64,000 bases of DNA from Aquimarina sp. AU474 (lineage in GTDB: Bacteria; Bacteroidota; Bacteroidia; Flavobacteriales; Flavobacteriaceae), in NCBI RefSeq assembly GCF_900312815.1, contig NZ_OMPE01000009.1, positions 1,674,001 to 1,738,000 on the forward strand. Reading direction: 5' to 3'. The stretch's first letter is position 1, and the number at the start of each line of letters is the position of its first letter. Positions 18,589 through 27,834 of the stretch are shown piece by piece. Under the pieces are notes generated by a model. It was given only the letters and a program-made list of their open reading frames with translations, had not been told where the DNA came from and did not search any database. A program made the position numbers and the translations under genes.

Positions 18589-19476
18589 ATGAAAAGAATT
18601 TTTAATATCGGAGGAGCGTCTTTTAATTCAATTATCCATTTAGATAAATTTCCTCTACCAATTCCGGTAACGATACACGATTGTGAGTTTAAAGAAACTG
18701 TAGGGAATACGGGAGCAGGTAAAGCAATAACACTTTCTAAACTTGGATTTGATGTTACTTTTCACGCTATGATAGGACAAGATATTTATGCAGAAAAGAT
18801 CAAACTCTTTTTGGATCAACCCAACCTTAATTTTATTTATGATATTGACCCTAAAGGTACCGAAAGACATTTAAATCTAATGAATCAAAAAGGAGAACGA
18901 ATATCTATTTTTATGAACTCTATATCTAATGATCCAGCGATTGATTATAACGTATTCGGTAACTATATGAAATCTTCAGATTATGTAGTTATTAATATCT
19001 CAAACTATTGCCGAAATGTATTACCCATATGTAAAGCAAAAGGAAAGTCTATATGGACTGATTTGCATGATTATGATGGAAAGAGTACATATCATCAAGA
19101 TTTTATTGAAGCTGCGGATTATATTTTTTTGAGTTCGGATAATTTGAAAAATTATCAACCCTTTATGGAAAAAATGATGAATGTTGGAAAAAAATTAGTG
19201 GTTTGTACACATGGTAAAGAAGGGGCGAGTGCTTTAACTAAGAAAGGATGGATAGAAACCTCTGCGATTAGAGCGTATAAGATAAAGGATACTAATGGGG
19301 CAGGAGATGCTTTTTTTTCTGGTTTTTTATACGGTTTTTCTAAAAGCTATTCTCTTGAGAAATGCATGAAATATGGAACAATCGCAGGTGGATTATGCAT
19401 ACAATCAGAAAATATAGCTAACGATAGTCTATCCGGAAAAGTTATAGAGAACGAATATTTAAAGTATTACGCATAG
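18589..19476 (+). CDS. PfkB-family carbohydrate kinase
   Basis: Ribokinase/PfkB-fold sugar or nucleoside kinase of 295 residues. The N-terminal glycine region is FNIGGASFNSIIHLD, and GNTGAGKA is the substrate-side motif. The C-terminal PfkB signature is DTNGAGDAFFSGF, with the catalytic Asp in GAGD. It is 11 bp behind the GH13 gene and probably co-transcribed; it might phosphorylate a sugar released by that enzyme. PfkB family members are too broad to name the substrate. Confidence 0.85.
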   Translation: MKRIFNIGGASFNSIIHLDKFPLPIPVTIHDCEFKETVGNTGAGKAITLSKLGFDVTFHAMIGQDIYAEKIKLFLDQPNLNFIYDIDPKGTERHLNLMNQKGERISIFMNSISNDPAIDYNVFGNYMKSSDYVVINISNYCRNVLPICKAKGKSIWTDLHDYDGKSTYHQDFIEAADYIFLSSDNLKNYQPFMEKMMNVGKKLVVCTHGKEGASALTKKGWIETSAIRAYKIKDTNGAGDAFFSGFLYGFSKSYSLEKCMKYGTIAGGLCIQSENIANDSLSGKVIENEYLKYYA

Positions 19477-19480
19477 CTAT

Positions 19481-20110
19481 TTATCCAAAGTAACCCCCAA
19501 AAAGTAAATGGCACAAAATAAAAGCAATAACCGAAACAATTATACCGATAAGAAAGATATTAAAGGATTTACGAAGGAGTTTAAATTTTTTGTCAATCAC
19601 TTTTCCTAAATGATACGTGTCTTTAGCAATGGTCTTGTAAAGTTCATCTCCTTGATTCATTAGATTGGTAAGGTTATTTACATAATCAGCTTCTTCCATT
19701 TCATGAAAATTACCATAAAACATAAGGTTATTGGTTTGCTTATCACCGTGTTTGAGCTCTGGACGGGTAGCAAAAACAGCATATGTGATGGACGCAAGGT
19801 TAGTCAATAAAATTAGTATTGCGGGATAAATTAGATGCGGGTCTTTATCTAGTTGATTCAAAACAGTCCCTAGAACTATTGAAAGAATTAAAGCATTGAT
19901 TGAGATTAAAATATTCGATTTTCTATCGATCATCGAATTAAGGGTATATTGATTTTTTGAAAGTAATCGAAATAGTGTTTCTACACCTCGTTCTGGGCGT
20001 GGAGCAATTTTTGAAAGCTTCTTTTTTAAAGATTTTAATTCATCTTTATCAATCTTAAGTTCTTCCATTAATAATAGATCCTTAATTTTTTCCGATTTTT
20101 TATCACTCAT
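19481..20110 (-). CDS. Pycsar-effector-like (DUF5706) transmembrane protein
   Basis: 209-residue membrane protein resembling the Pycsar effector (PycTM, DUF5706) family. The family signature is seen as RGVETLFRLLSKNQYTLNSM followed by DRKSNILISIN, leading into a transmembrane helix near 68-86. A second helix is near 93-113 and a third near 183-205. Many Bacteroidota relatives carry an HD phosphohydrolase domain in front; this one has only about 40 charged residues. In Pycsar defence, cyclic UMP or CMP activates such proteins to damage the membrane. No cyclase is adjacent; ppk1 lies 14 bp upstream on the same strand. The role here may be non-defensive. Confidence 0.72.
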   Translation of the reverse strand: MSDKKSEKIKDLLLMEELKIDKDELKSLKKKLSKIAPRPERGVETLFRLLSKNQYTLNSMIDRKSNILISINALILSIVLGTVLNQLDKDPHLIYPAILILLTNLASITYAVFATRPELKHGDKQTNNLMFYGNFHEMEEADYVNNLTNLMNQGDELYKTIAKDTYHLGKVIDKKFKLLRKSFNIFLIGIIVSVIAFILCHLLFGGYFG

Positions 20111-20124
20111 AATATCAGAATGCT

Positions 20125-22140
20125 TTAAATTTTTGACAACGTTTCTAGTTGAGCTCTTACTTGCGAAGAAGATTGAACATAAACATTGTTTTGATTTTCA
20201 TTGATGATCCTGGCCTTTACCGTATCGTCTAATTGAAGTTGGATCATTCCTCTAATCTTAGAATACACATCTTTATCCAAAATAGGAGTTATAACTTCGA
20301 TTCTATGATCAAGATTTCTAGTCATCCAATCTGCAGAACCCATGTACATTTTTTCGTCCCCATTATTGCCAAAAATATATACTCTTCCATGCTCTAAGAA
20401 ACGATCTACAATACTTGTAATATAAATATTTTCACTTTGCCCTGCAATACCCGGTACCAAACAACAAATCCCTCTAATGATTAATCTAATTTTTACTCCG
20501 GCATTATTTGCTTTATATAGTAAATCAATCATTTTAGTGTCCTGTAGGCTATTAAGTTTTAAAATGATATATGCCTTTTTACCCGAAATAGAATTTTCAA
20601 TTTCTTGTTCTATTAATTTTTTGAAAGTACTTCTGGTTGTGAAAGGAGAAACTAATAATTTTTTAGTTTTAGGAATGATGATTTTGCGCTCTAACAATTG
20701 AAAAACTTGACTTAGTTCTGAAGTTATTTTTTTATTAGCAGTCATTAAGCCAAAATCAGTGTATATTTTGGCTGTTTTTTCATTAAAATTACCAGTACTA
20801 ATATATCCATAAGTTTTGGGCTGATTGCTCTCGATACGTTCTATGAATAATATTTTGGAGTGCACTTTTATTCCGGGATAGCTATAGGTTACTTTTGCGC
20901 CATTATCTTCTAAGACTTTACCCCATTTAATATTGTTTTCTTCATCAAAGCGTGCCTTTGTTTCTATAAAAACAAATACTTCTTTTCCATTTTTGGTAGC
21001 TTCAAGTAGAGCATCTGCTAATCCGGATTGTTTGGCAATTCTGTATAGAGTAACTTTTATTTTCGTTACATTTTCATCAGTAGCGGCTTGTTGCGCCAAG
21101 CGTAAAGCATCGTCAAAAGATTCATAGGGGTAATAGAGCAACCTGTCCTTTTCTGAAATTGCATCGAAGATGTTTGAAAACCTTTTTAAATCAGTATCCC
21201 GAGATGGGATTAATTCTTCTTCATTTAATAATTTGTTAGTGGGGTTCGGGAAACTAAAAAAATCTTTAAAGTTATGATACCTGCCTCCATGTAGGATATC
21301 TGTATCATTAACATCCATCATTTCTTCAAGTAAGCTTAATAATTTTTCGGGTATGTTATGATCAACCAAAAGTCTGGTAACTTGCCCTGTATCTCGATTG
21401 CCAAGAGAATCTTTAATTTTGGTCAATAAATTTCCGGAGTATTCATTGTCAATATATAACTCTGCATCCCTAGAAATTTTTATAGAATAAAAAGAAGATA
21501 TTTGTTTTTGGGAATAAAATTGTGTCAAATTATATTTTAAGATATCATCTACGAATGTGATATCGTAAGTATCGTTTTCATAAGGAAACGTAATAAATCG
21601 AGTTGTATCTGAAGGGATTTTTATTAAGATAAGCTCAGCGTTATGTAATAAGGCAGTTAAGTAAAGCTGCTCATTTTCTATAAAAACAGTTTCATCACCT
21701 TGTTCAATATTTATAGTAATAGACAACTTGTTTTTTAGGTGTTCTTGGTAGTAGTTTTTTGCAAACTCTTTCTGAGAATCAGAGAACTCCTCAGCACTGA
21801 TTAATCGAATTCCTTCTTTTTTTAGATCGGGTAAAATATGATTGTTAAAAAGATGACCTAATTCTTCTTGTTGTTGATGTACTTGCTTTTTGATTTCCTT
21901 TAAAAGCTTATTGGGTTTGGTAATTAATTTTTTTCGTAATGGCTTATCCAGATTTTTAATTTTCCTGATATCCGATACACGTACTTTAAAAAACTCATCT
22001 AGATTTGATGAGAAAATGGCCAGAAATTTTATGCGTTCGTATAAAGGATTACTTTCATCTGCAACTTCTTGTAATACTCTATGATTAAAACGTAACCATG
22101 AGAGATCTCTATTGTAATACTTTTTTGAAATTAATGCCAT
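20125..22140 (-). CDS. ppk1: polyphosphate kinase 1
   Basis: Reversible polymerisation of ATP gamma-phosphate into polyphosphate. At 671 residues it has the normal PPK1 length with N, head, C1 and C2 domains. The start NRDLSWLRFNHRVLQE is the typical N-domain. The autophosphorylated His region shows as KVHSKILFIE, and the second active-site His as FLEHGRVYIFG. The C-terminal MYMGSADWMTRNLDHRIE is diagnostic. Co-directional with the Pycsar-effector-like gene after only 14 bp, so the two are probably one transcript. Confidence 0.95.
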   Translation of the reverse strand: MALISKKYYNRDLSWLRFNHRVLQEVADESNPLYERIKFLAIFSSNLDEFFKVRVSDIRKIKNLDKPLRKKLITKPNKLLKEIKKQVHQQQEELGHLFNNHILPDLKKEGIRLISAEEFSDSQKEFAKNYYQEHLKNKLSITINIEQGDETVFIENEQLYLTALLHNAELILIKIPSDTTRFITFPYENDTYDITFVDDILKYNLTQFYSQKQISSFYSIKISRDAELYIDNEYSGNLLTKIKDSLGNRDTGQVTRLLVDHNIPEKLLSLLEEMMDVNDTDILHGGRYHNFKDFFSFPNPTNKLLNEEELIPSRDTDLKRFSNIFDAISEKDRLLYYPYESFDDALRLAQQAATDENVTKIKVTLYRIAKQSGLADALLEATKNGKEVFVFIETKARFDEENNIKWGKVLEDNGAKVTYSYPGIKVHSKILFIERIESNQPKTYGYISTGNFNEKTAKIYTDFGLMTANKKITSELSQVFQLLERKIIIPKTKKLLVSPFTTRSTFKKLIEQEIENSISGKKAYIILKLNSLQDTKMIDLLYKANNAGVKIRLIIRGICCLVPGIAGQSENIYITSIVDRFLEHGRVYIFGNNGDEKMYMGSADWMTRNLDHRIEVITPILDKDVYSKIRGMIQLQLDDTVKARIINENQNNVYVQSSSQVRAQLETLSKI

Positions 22141-22265
22141 TTTTTATGTTGTTTTTACCTCAATATTTTAATTAAGATAGATGATCAATGATATAGTAAA
22201 TTTGTATAATGTATGGTGATCCCTTTTTGAATACAAAAATGGTAAATTAAGTTTTGATTATTTTT

Positions 22266-23507
22266 TTAACGATACAGACGTTTTACTAATTTTCCTATAC
22301 TAAGACCTTGCACAATGATAGAAAATAACACCACTACATAGGTGATATACAAAATCACTTCTGAAGATGAAGTATCGGCAAGACTTAATGCCAGCGCTAT
22401 GGAGATACCACCTCTTAATCCTCCCCATGTTAGTACAGCCACTGTTTTAATAGGTTTATCTTCTTTGTGTTTTAAAAGAGAATAAGGTATAAATACAGAG
22501 ATGAATCTAGAAATAAGTACGATTAATATTGCCGATATTCCTAGAATAAGATGGTCTAAATCAAATTTTAAAAGATGTATTGCCAAGCCAATTAGTACAA
22601 ATAAAATACCATTAAAAATATCATCCAAGACTTCCCACATCTCATTTAGTAATTTCCTGGTAGCTCCTTTATTTTCTTTAACATTAATCTTATTACCCAT
22701 GATTATTCCGGCCACAACCATAGCTAAGGGTCCAGAAACATGTATCATTGATGCTAATGAGTATCCGCCCATAACGATTGCCAAACTTATCATAACCGCT
22801 AGTTGAGGGTTTTCTTTTACTGATTTTATAGATACATATCCTAAAAATCCTAATACAGTACCATAGAGAATACCTCCTACAGCTTCTTCTAGAAATAACT
22901 TCCCTATTTCGACACCTACAGAACCCTCGCCATGATGTTCTCCCATTCCGGTTAGAATCAAAATACCAGAAAACACCACGACCCCGATACCGTCATTAAA
23001 TAGAGATTCTCCCTCGATTTTGATACCTAAACTCTTTGCAATATTTGCTTTTTTAAGAATAGCCATTACTGCAATAGGATCTGTAGGAGAAATTAGAGCA
23101 CCAAAAAGAAGAGCATGAAGAAAAGGAAGATCAATATGAACAAGTTGTGCCACTGCAAAGGTTAATCCGCCAACTATAAATGTAGAGATAAGCACACCTA
23201 AAGTTGCAAATAAAATAATGGACCATTTTTCTTTGGCAAGATCCTCTATATTAACATGTAAAGCACCGGCAAAGAGAAGAAAGCTTAAAATACCATCAAG
23301 TAACAAGGTTTTGAAATCAGAATTAGTAACAATATCACAAAAAAATTGATAAAACTCAGGTACAATACTTTTACTTATGGTGATGATTAAGATAGTAGCC
23401 AAACTCATCAACATTAAACCTATGGTGTTAGGTAATTTTAACCATTTATAATTGATATAGCTGTAAAAAGCGGCTATTGCAAAGATAATACTGAAGGATT
23501 GTAACAT
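22266..23507 (-). CDS. Na+/H+ antiporter, CPA1/NhaP family
   Basis: Cation:proton antiporter of 413 residues with about 12 hydrophobic helices. The ion-binding region shows ALISPTDPIAVMAI and FNDGIGVVVFS, with the paired Asp of CPA1 antiporters, and TWGGLRGGISIALALSL further on. There is no long cytoplasmic C-terminal domain. It starts 5 bp after the K+ channel gene, so the two are likely one transcript controlling monovalent cation and pH balance. Ion selectivity (Na+ or K+) is not decided by sequence. Confidence 0.9.
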   Translation of the reverse strand: MLQSFSIIFAIAAFYSYINYKWLKLPNTIGLMLMSLATILIITISKSIVPEFYQFFCDIVTNSDFKTLLLDGILSFLLFAGALHVNIEDLAKEKWSIILFATLGVLISTFIVGGLTFAVAQLVHIDLPFLHALLFGALISPTDPIAVMAILKKANIAKSLGIKIEGESLFNDGIGVVVFSGILILTGMGEHHGEGSVGVEIGKLFLEEAVGGILYGTVLGFLGYVSIKSVKENPQLAVMISLAIVMGGYSLASMIHVSGPLAMVVAGIIMGNKINVKENKGATRKLLNEMWEVLDDIFNGILFVLIGLAIHLLKFDLDHLILGISAILIVLISRFISVFIPYSLLKHKEDKPIKTVAVLTWGGLRGGISIALALSLADTSSSEVILYITYVVVLFSIIVQGLSIGKLVKRLYR

Positions 23508-23512
23508 AGTTT

Positions 23513-24166
23513 CTAAGATTTTACATTAATATATTTTCCAACAAAAACAGCAATGACTATGGCTAGATAAAACTGACCAATAATATTCATAACTAGTGTA
23601 ACGGCTTGTGCTTGTTGAGTAAGAGGGGTTACATCTCCATAACCAACTGTAGTGATACTAATAAAGCTGAAATAGTAAAAAATATACCCAGAATAATCTC
23701 CTCTAAGATGGAAAGAATTTGGATCTATATAATGAATAGTTTCAAAAAGAATCCCACCAATTATACCTAGATAGATAAACCCTAAAATAGGGCCTAAAAT
23801 AAATTGGAGATTAATCTTTTCTATTTTTCTTAGTTGTTGAATTAGTAGGAAACAGAAATAAGAAAACAAGATAAACGATGATAATAATCTAAAGATATTA
23901 ATCATCGCCATATCGGGTTTAGAAAACTCAAGCCATATAAATAGTAAAGCTATAAACCCCAAACCATATGATCGCATTCGTGTCTTTGCACTAGAAGCAA
24001 TTAAAGAACTAGCTAAGATGACGAGCGTGTAATTAATAACTACCACATGTGCAGGATACATTTCTGAAATACTAGCATGAATTGGTGTTAATAAAAAATT
24101 AAACACACTAATCAATGCGATTAGATATTTATAGGTATTTAATTTTTGAATTAGTTTCTTCTTCAT
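23513..24166 (-). CDS. two-TM potassium channel family protein
   Basis: Membrane protein of 217 residues. The K+ selectivity filter is ITTVGYGDVTPL, preceded by a pore helix (IFYYFSFIS) and followed by the last membrane helix. There are about four further hydrophobic segments in the first 120 residues, so it is a 6-helix Ion_trans_2 type without RCK or cyclic-nucleotide-binding domain. The 5-bp gap to the antiporter and 52-bp gap from the upstream cyclase suggest shared transcription. Confidence 0.87.
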   Translation of the reverse strand: MKKKLIQKLNTYKYLIALISVFNFLLTPIHASISEMYPAHVVVINYTLVILASSLIASSAKTRMRSYGLGFIALLFIWLEFSKPDMAMINIFRLLSSFILFSYFCFLLIQQLRKIEKINLQFILGPILGFIYLGIIGGILFETIHYIDPNSFHLRGDYSGYIFYYFSFISITTVGYGDVTPLTQQAQAVTLVMNIIGQFYLAIVIAVFVGKYINVKS

Positions 24167-24218
24167 GTTATAATTTCAAATTCATTTTAGTATATCTTTA
24201 AGAGTCGTTTTGTTTTAA

Positions 24219-25436
24219 TTAAATATGATTAAACCTGGACACATCGTAAATATTTATTGGATCTACTATACCTTTTATTTTAACTCTAATTTGCCCGGCT
24301 ATTTTAACCCAATCTTTAATAATATCGTAGGTAGATTTTGTTATTAAAATCTGCCCGGATAAGGTTAATGACTCTACTCTAGAGGCAATATTCACAGTGC
24401 CACCTACAACCCCATATTTCATTCTTTTTTTAGAACCAATATTGCCTGCAATCAAATTCCCACTATTGATTCCTATACCCATTCCAAGGTTTGGTAAATT
24501 TTGTATACTAAGTTGTTCGTTTACTAGCAAAAGACCTTCTTGCATTTCTCGAGCACATTCTACTGCTCGTTTGGCACAGTTTTCTATATAATTTGGGGCC
24601 CCAAAAATAACAAGAATTCCATCTCCCAAAATTTCATTAATATATCCGTCATGTTTATGTATAATCGAGATCATCTTCTCTAGATATACATTTAACACAT
24701 CCACAATTACTTGCGGCTCGAATTTGTCTGATAATTCAGTAAAACCTCTTAAATCACTCATAAGGACAGTAGCGTAAATTTGTTCTCCACCTAATTGAGT
24801 CTTTTTATTTTTAACAATCGTATCATACAAGTTTTCACTCATGTATTGCCCAAAAAGTTGTTCATAAAACCTATTGTTTTCACTTAATTTTTTGTTTAAT
24901 TTTTTTAGCTCTTTTTGAGAATCAAAAATTTCTTGCTGTACATCTTTAAGTTCAAATAATCTAATTCGTTCAATTAACAAACTACCTATAGATTTTAAAA
25001 TCTCACGATCTTGTTTGTTAAATTTTCTGGGCTGCGTATCTGCCACACATAATGCTCCGATATTATTTCCTGAAGCACTAGATAGTGGAAACCCAGCATA
25101 AAATCTAATTTTGGGTTTACCGATGACCATGGGGTTGTCAAAAAATCGTTTGTCTTTTAAGGTATCTTCTACGACCAGGATTTTAGATTGTAAAATAGTA
25201 TGCCCGCAAAAAGAAGAGCCCCTGTCAGAAGAGTCAAAATTAAGCCCACAAGATGCATGTATTCGCTGTTTTTTTGTTTCTATAGAAGAAATATATGCAA
25301 TAGGAACATTGAGACATTTTGATAAAATCATTATGATCTTATCAAAATTTTCTTTTTTAATAGGGTCAAACAATTTTAAAGAAAGTAAATCAGCTATTCT
25401 TTTATCTTCATTTTTTGGAATAGTTGCTAATACCAT
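24219..25436 (-). CDS. GAF-domain class III nucleotidyl cyclase with guanylate-cyclase-like substrate residues
   Basis: Soluble 405-residue signalling enzyme. The GAF domain (about 20-160) has SSFCGHTI and GALCVADTQPRKF. A coiled coil (about 160-200) joins it to a class III cyclase domain (about 215-400). Metal-binding Asp228 (MSDLRGFTEL) and Asp272 (ILGDGILVIF) and transition-state Asn349 and Arg353 (TVNIASR) are all present, so it should be active. The purine-choosing Lys of adenylate cyclases is Glu268 and the paired Asp/Thr is Gly342, a pattern closer to guanylate cyclases. Product is therefore probably not cAMP. It precedes a K+ channel and an antiporter. Confidence 0.85.
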   Translation of the reverse strand: MVLATIPKNEDKRIADLLSLKLFDPIKKENFDKIIMILSKCLNVPIAYISSIETKKQRIHASCGLNFDSSDRGSSFCGHTILQSKILVVEDTLKDKRFFDNPMVIGKPKIRFYAGFPLSSASGNNIGALCVADTQPRKFNKQDREILKSIGSLLIERIRLFELKDVQQEIFDSQKELKKLNKKLSENNRFYEQLFGQYMSENLYDTIVKNKKTQLGGEQIYATVLMSDLRGFTELSDKFEPQVIVDVLNVYLEKMISIIHKHDGYINEILGDGILVIFGAPNYIENCAKRAVECAREMQEGLLLVNEQLSIQNLPNLGMGIGINSGNLIAGNIGSKKRMKYGVVGGTVNIASRVESLTLSGQILITKSTYDIIKDWVKIAGQIRVKIKGIVDPINIYDVSRFNHI

Positions 25437-25581
25437 TTTATATTTTTCTTTAATTGGTTCACAAGTTTTAGTACCTGTGTTAATAATTTATATAATATAA
25501 TCTCTTCTTTTTAAGTCCTCTAGGAGCTTATTAGTAAAGATCATACTTATGAATCGGTCATTCGTTTACCCTATCAAAACA

Positions 25582-26379
25582 TTAATATATTTTTGATGGT
25601 TGATTCAAATCTTTAATATTTTTAAGATCTATTCGTAATTGATACCAATCTTCTAATTGCACCACTTTACCTTTTAATAAAGAAGGTTTCCCAACATAGG
25701 GTAATATGTCTTTATGAATTGGTTTTCCTGCGTTATCGGTTATTAAATAGTATTCTGATATATTATTCCTATCGGTAGTTGCCAATACTGGAGGAATACC
25801 TCCAGAAATACATAAAACGGCACAACTTCTATGAATTTTTCCTTTTCCGGGTTTCATCACTCCAAAGTAACATTTGGGATCAATGATTTCTCCTTTTAAT
25901 TCCATATCGCTAACCAATGTTTTTAATTGAGGTAATCGTTGAAGGTTTGTTTTTTCAACCAATGTTATTTTTTCATCATTGGTGATCTGTAGCAAAGTTT
26001 TTCCATTGTAATAAATAAGATTTCCCTCGATGCTTAACATGCTGCCTGATAACTCGGGTGTCTGACTTCTTATTTTTTTCAAAAATGGATTAGCACTATA
26101 CTTACCAAATCCGATTAGGAGTATATTTTTAAAGGTGTTTTCGGCAGTTTTTACTTTTAACATGGGATAAGGCATTTCGTGATAAACTCCCATGATTTTA
26201 CTATTGGTTGTGAGTTCGAAAGTGCTATTCTTAAAATTATTTTGTGTAATAGCAAAAGTGATGGCAATTAGTAGTAATGTAATCAAACCAATAAGTACAA
26301 ACTTTTTTATAGTAGCTTTGGTTTTGAGAGAAACATCTTCGATATATCCGATATAAAAATCATCCTTTTTATTTTCCAT
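25582..26379 (-). CDS. membrane-anchored protein with conserved DPKCYFGVMKPG / HRSCAVLCISGG motif
   Basis: 265 residues with one N-terminal membrane helix (about 25-47) and a large extracytoplasmic part. Near residue 170 there is a Cys/His-rich segment: DPKCYFGVMKPGKGK, then IHRSC, AVLC and ISGGIPPV. The pattern looks conserved and metal- or cofactor-binding, and I recall similar motifs in uncharacterised proteins beside redox enzymes. I cannot name the family. It is the last gene of the Rieske/ThDP operon, 10 bp after the haem-Rieske membrane protein. Confidence 0.65.
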   Translation of the reverse strand: MENKKDDFYIGYIEDVSLKTKATIKKFVLIGLITLLLIAITFAITQNNFKNSTFELTTNSKIMGVYHEMPYPMLKVKTAENTFKNILLIGFGKYSANPFLKKIRSQTPELSGSMLSIEGNLIYYNGKTLLQITNDEKITLVEKTNLQRLPQLKTLVSDMELKGEIIDPKCYFGVMKPGKGKIHRSCAVLCISGGIPPVLATTDRNNISEYYLITDNAGKPIHKDILPYVGKPSLLKGKVVQLEDWYQLRIDLKNIKDLNQPSKIY

Positions 26380-26389
26380 AAGTCCTGTA

Positions 26390-27421
26390 TTAAAAAGTAA
26401 CTGGTTCTACTTCGGTTCCCTCGGCCAGAGCCTCGGGGAGTACGAATATTTGATTATCTATTTTTTTTAAACGATAAGTAGCTATTTTTTCGGTAAATGG
26501 CGGAGGGGATTGGCCATTGTGAGGCAAATATTGATAACCATGCCAAGGGCAGGTTACACATCCATCAACAACTTTTCCTTCACCAAGAGGTCCTCCTTGA
26601 TGTTTGCAAACATTAGAAATAGCAGAGAGTTTATTATTGTATTTAAAAACTGCAATACGCTCTTTACTCACAACAAATATTTTGGCTCTATCATTTGGGA
26701 TTTCTTGTAAATCACAAACATATTCCCAACCCTCTTCAATTATTGAGGTTTTCTTTTTATCTATTCTAGACTCTTTTATAGCGGTAATGATATGCAGTGT
26801 TGCAATAATAAAAAATCCAATAATCAATATTGAAATAGAGCTTATTGATGGTTGCTGCTGAAAAGCTCCTAGAAAGACATGTAACAGTATTAAAGCATAT
26901 GCAATATATACCATCATATGTAAACGTTTCCATACTTTGGGAGAAAGGTTTTTTAACCAAAAGTCATGACTTGTTGCCGCCATTAAAAATAGAATGATTA
27001 ATGCCAAAAAGCCTAATACTTGAAAAGGGAAGTTGGCAAGAGAATCATACTCCATATTAGATGTGAACAAAGCATAAATTGGGTTTACATTTCCTAATGA
27101 ATGGAACTGAAAAATAGAAAACCCTCCGTGCACCAAGGCAGCGATAAACATACTTACTCCTAAATGTCTACGATTATATAGTAACGGTAAAAGCCTAGTA
27201 TTGAGCCTTGTTAAAGGGCCAATTACTAAGATGATATGTAGTAGAGCAAGGGCTAGTGTGCCAAAACTTCGTATAACCAATGTTTCGATACTGGTTTGCG
27301 AATTCGTAAAAAAGGTAATTCCAATAAAGCTAATTAGATAAATAAACATACTAATGGCAATCCACTTATCATATTTCTTTTTGTTTTTATTCCAGAGTAC
27401 TGGCTGATAATTTACTCCCAT
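26390..27421 (-). CDS. ferric-reductase-like haem membrane protein with C-terminal Rieske domain
   Basis: Fusion of 343 residues. The first ~225 residues form about six helices of the ferric-reductase-like (MsrQ/FRE) type, with candidate haem His residues in NRRHLGVSMFIAALVHGG and RLHMMVYIAYALILLHV. Residues about 235-335 are a Rieske [2Fe-2S] domain: Cys272-x-His274 and Cys291-x2-His294 (CKHQGGPLGEG, CPWHGYQY). It could carry electrons between a soluble Rieske partner and the membrane. It overlaps the gene upstream by one base. The partner is probably the Rieske-ThDP enzyme in the same operon. Confidence 0.85.
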   Translation of the reverse strand: MGVNYQPVLWNKNKKKYDKWIAISMFIYLISFIGITFFTNSQTSIETLVIRSFGTLALALLHIILVIGPLTRLNTRLLPLLYNRRHLGVSMFIAALVHGGFSIFQFHSLGNVNPIYALFTSNMEYDSLANFPFQVLGFLALIILFLMAATSHDFWLKNLSPKVWKRLHMMVYIAYALILLHVFLGAFQQQPSISSISILIIGFFIIATLHIITAIKESRIDKKKTSIIEEGWEYVCDLQEIPNDRAKIFVVSKERIAVFKYNNKLSAISNVCKHQGGPLGEGKVVDGCVTCPWHGYQYLPHNGQSPPPFTEKIATYRLKKIDNQIFVLPEALAEGTEVEPVTF

Positions 27422-27831
27422 TATAATTTTATATTTATAATATCACTTTTCTTTATCTCATCGTAGATCGTAATACTTTCGGTTAGTTTATTAAGCTCAA
27501 ACGTATATATTCCCTTTGTATCCAAAACGCCCAAAAGCGAACGTTTTTGTTGGTTAGAGCTTACTGCATAAACTATAGAGGAAGCACTTTTTAGGGGTTT
27601 CTTCAGGATAAGTTGTAATGTATTTGAAGAACCTTGTTCATCTATACTTATAGATAAATGCTCGTTATCAATAACTGCTCGTTTTCCTGATTCTTCAGAT
27701 GTGAGCAATACATCACTATCCGTTAGTAGTGGTTGTTTAATACTTTGAATCGATAAAAAAATCAATACCGGAACAATAACTATTAGCATTATCCAAATAA
27801 TTTTATGCATTTTTCTTAATCCTGAAGTCAT
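27421..27831 (-). CDS. small membrane-anchored protein in Rieske/ThDP operon
   Basis: 136 residues with one membrane helix near 10-27 (IIWIMLIVIVPVLIFLSI) and a predicted beta-rich extracytoplasmic domain rich in Leu, Ser and Lys. I do not recognise a family. It is locked between the 70-residue membrane protein (3-bp gap) and the haem-Rieske gene (1-bp overlap), so it is almost certainly part of the same system, perhaps a subunit or assembly factor. No Cys is present, so it is unlikely to bind a metal cluster itself. Confidence 0.6.
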   Translation of the reverse strand: MTSGLRKMHKIIWIMLIVIVPVLIFLSIQSIKQPLLTDSDVLLTSEESGKRAVIDNEHLSISIDEQGSSNTLQLILKKPLKSASSIVYAVSSNQQKRSLLGVLDTKGIYTFELNKLTESITIYDEIKKSDIINIKL

Positions 27832-27834
27832 ACT

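Noticed and set aside
19481..25436. A complete Pycsar defence locus
   Set aside because: The effector-like gene and the cyclase are separated by three housekeeping-type genes, and the cyclase is not a recognisable PycC.
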